Positions 62,001 through 64,000 of a DNA stretch of 64,000 nucleotides are shown one piece after another; within the stretch, counting starts at the first letter, position 1, and each line of letters opens with the position of its first letter. A program made the position numbers and the translations under genes. This stretch comes from Daucus carota subsp. sativus (lineage: Eukaryota > Streptophyta > Magnoliopsida > Apiales > Apiaceae): the NCBI RefSeq assembly GCF_001625215.2, contig NC_030383.2, positions 942,779-1,006,778 on the forward strand, in the 5' to 3' direction. The notes beneath the pieces are model-generated. The model had not been told where the DNA came from and did no database searches. It saw only the letters and a program-made list of their open reading frames with translations.

Positions 62001-63716
62001 GAGGGCTACTAAGGCTCAAGTAATCAAGTTACCATAAGTTGATGAGGATATTGACTACTTAATAACTTGAAACTTATAAACCTACCAGTATTTACAAAAC
62101 ATTATCACGACATTCAGAACTAAAAATGTAAATATTATCAAACTATGTATTGGATTCTGAAATTAGTTTTGACACTGCTTTTGCTTATCTGATGAAGACT
62201 AAGACAAGAAAGCCATATAATGATCTTCCAATAAAAAGGAAACCTTGCTGTAGATATAGGAAAGATGTAGTAAAAAAGGAAAGACTCACAATGAAACAAT
62301 GTAGCATTTTCTCTGTAGTGTTACGTCCTATGAACTCGAAAGTTGCAATTAAAGGTGCAAAGAATCCATAAGCAATTCCTCCAAGGATGCTTGCGACAAT
62401 CACAATGATCGGCCATAGGAATAAAGGCGGCGGGAGACAAAGCACTAAGATAAACTTTAGAACCCATCCAAGCCTCTTTGTTCTGAATTCAGAGAAACTG
62501 TAAGAGCTACATACGTACATATAAAGTGCTTACAGACAGCCATTCCTACTTTTTACATATATGTCGAGTGTGTGCTACAAATTTATTTGAACACATCAAA
62601 ACCATTGGAACTGAGAATTAATGGCCTACTTTATAACACAGTAGTAAGTCCATATGCAATGTGCAGGCCATAGCCCAATTACAATAGCTGAATCTCCGAT
62701 GGCAATGATTCCTGCTGCAATGGGACATACGATCGCCCCTATCAAAACAACAGATAATTTTGAATTTAGATTTATTCACATTACATTGTGTACACATGCC
62801 CATACCATGCACACAACTCCTAAAGTGAGGAAGATGAAAGCTATCCTGTGAAACTAACAGGCTGGACATTACAATAACATAATGCAACTTTTCACCATAA
62901 TAGACAAAATAGTTAAGAATAACGCATATAGTCAAAGCCTCAGTGGAGGTCTTGGACGTAAAAATTCCAGTATCAGATCGAGTCAACAGAAAGAAAAGAG
63001 ATAGAAAGAGATTGCAATCTACCATTAGAATATGCATTCGAATAAAACTGATTGTCTATGTAAGTATGTATAAACAAAAACAGAATCATGACAATATTTC
63101 TTAAATTGTTCCATAATTATCTTCTATAGTTCTAGTTTCTAGATATAACAAATGTACTATTTAAATTAAACATTCCTTAGACTAATCGGAATGAACGAAA
63201 TTAGGTAGGAATTAATTTGTACTAATTTGTGAATGGAATGGAAAATCATAATTTTACTTCGTTTCGTACATTCCCCTTGTACAAATTCAAAAAAGAACTC
63301 AACTCCTCTAGTTTTAAGATGAATTCTCATACATATATAGTTTCTACTCATAAACTTGAGCAAATCTCCGAATAAAAAAATTGAACACTCTCATTTTGTC
63401 CCTCTTGAATAATGCTAAAAACAACCCAACTAACATCAACTACATAAACCTACTTTAAATATCTGAATTAGAACTAAATATATATTGGTAACTTTATAAG
63501 AGCTGGATTTACAATTAAATCTAATTAAACAGATGCATAAATATTTATTATGAATATGCATGTCGGCATGAGAGAGGGGGAGAGAGGGAAAGAGGGAAAG
63601 AGAGAGAGAGAGAGATTAGTACCTTTGAGAAGACCAAGGAGGAAGAGAAGAAAGAAGAAAGGGAGGAAGGTGATAAATCTCCAAAGAGTATTGAAAAACC
63701 CAACAGGAACATCCAT
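59007..63716 (-). CDS. Multipass membrane protein, At3g27390-like
   Basis: Homologous to the Arabidopsis 'uncharacterized membrane protein At3g27390', a plant-wide family of unknown function. Exons: 63716-63623, 62738-62630, 62482-62290, 61941-61805, 61267-60979, 60866-60760, 60561-60393, 60329-60134, 60043-59803 and 59247-59007, totalling 591 codons. Every junction keeps frame, and the length matches the family. The start MDVPVGFFNTLW is the first in-frame ATG. Several hydrophobic segments occupy the first 300 residues (FLPFFFLLFLLGLL; VLKFILVLCLPPPLFLWPII; LLVMVLAVPVDVPLITAIAL; LAIILWPLAVVGAFIGAFF). Conserved strings include GSCTVVRDFTDFCFHSYFSY, GREGPFLETVCVPFAGLA and NDMLYLREGSCFPR. The C-terminal half is soluble and basic near the end (RRRFRNLVK; KPKRRVRLFLGRGHKKDK). 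No catalytic motif is recognisable. Confidence 0.92.
61661..61680. repeat. (CA)n microsatellite in intron
   Basis: About ten CA units within the At3g27390-like intron between exons 4 and 5. Confidence 0.9.
63571..63615. repeat. (GA)n purine tract in intron 1
   Basis: GAGA-rich run directly beside the exon 1 donor of the At3g27390-like gene; on the transcribed strand it is a pyrimidine tract. Confidence 0.85.
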
Positions 63717-63909
63717 AGCTCCCAAACCCTCTTAGCTCTTACTTCAACACCTTCAAACTAGCTAACTAAACTTGTTCTTTACTTAATGCTCTACAGAAAG
63801 CAGTAAATCTACTGTCTCTTTCCCAACTTACAGAAATCTTGAACAAGGCAGAGAGACAAGAAAACATAGGCTAATTAATCCAATATTTTCTTCCTCCTAT
63901 TTTATGTGA

Positions 63910-64000
63910 ATAATAGTCCCCGGAGTCCGTCCCAATTTATATGTCTCGATTTTTTATGGTCAAATTAATCAAATTTTGACAGATAATTAGTAATAATTCT
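63910..64000. mobile_element. Stowaway-like MITE, cut by window end
   Basis: The string GGAGTCCGTCCCAATTTATATGTC, in two parts around CCGTCCC, followed by A/T-rich DNA matches the left end of the CTCCGTCCC elements elsewhere in the window. The right end is outside. Confidence 0.45.

Overview
The window is nuclear DNA from a flowering plant, most likely a eudicot. It is AT-rich, the genes carry GT-AG introns, and the predicted proteins are plant families (HKT transporter, CONSTANS-like, XERICO-type RING, LACS, GIP1-like). Stowaway-like MITEs with CTCCCTCCGTCCC ends are scattered throughout. No species can be named from the sequence alone. Nothing prokaryotic is present: no operons, CRISPR arrays or origins.

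Layout. 1-5885 is most of a young, coding-intact Ty1/copia LTR retrotransposon; the window opens inside its 5' LTR. 5886-9750 is a rearranged cluster of small secreted cysteine-rich (defensin-like) peptide genes: two intact genes and one 3' fragment, with Tourist-like and Stowaway-like MITEs and several 90-140 bp tandem duplications. 9750-11870 is intergenic, with MITEs. 11872-16374 (minus) is a long-chain acyl-CoA synthetase of the LACS8/LACS9 type, 11 coding exons. 18615-20745 (minus) is a small conserved membrane protein of unknown function, 3 exons. 23423-31222 (plus) is a GBF-interacting-protein-1-like gene, 11 coding exons. 35812-39715 (plus) is a class I HKT sodium transporter, 3 exons, with MITEs in its proximal promoter and first intron. 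42376-44088 (plus) is a single-exon type II membrane protein of the SUB1/O-fucosyltransferase-like family. 45841-46140 (plus) is a small serine-rich-protein-like gene. 46797-47255 (minus) is a XERICO-like RING-H2 E3 ligase. 50169-53200 (minus) is a CONSTANS-like protein of the COL9/COL10 type with two B-boxes and a CCT domain. 59007-63716 (minus) is a ten-exon multipass membrane protein like Arabidopsis At3g27390.

The genes look like independent plant genes, not a physically coupled pathway. All multi-exon models were built by hand from splice dinucleotides, reading phase and remembered family sequences; reading frame is preserved across every proposed junction.

The most unusual signal is in the retrotransposon. 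The place where the tRNA primer-binding site should be carries no recognisable tRNA complement. Instead it holds a 15-nt perfect reverse complement of a segment in the element's own LTR, which suggests self-priming or a long-range RNA pairing. Other points of interest are 51-bp nested-palindrome repeats in the U3 region, a defensin-like cluster in flux, MITE accumulation around HKT1, and a 12-codon duplication that includes the stop codon of the XERICO-like gene. I did not find a new multi-gene system.
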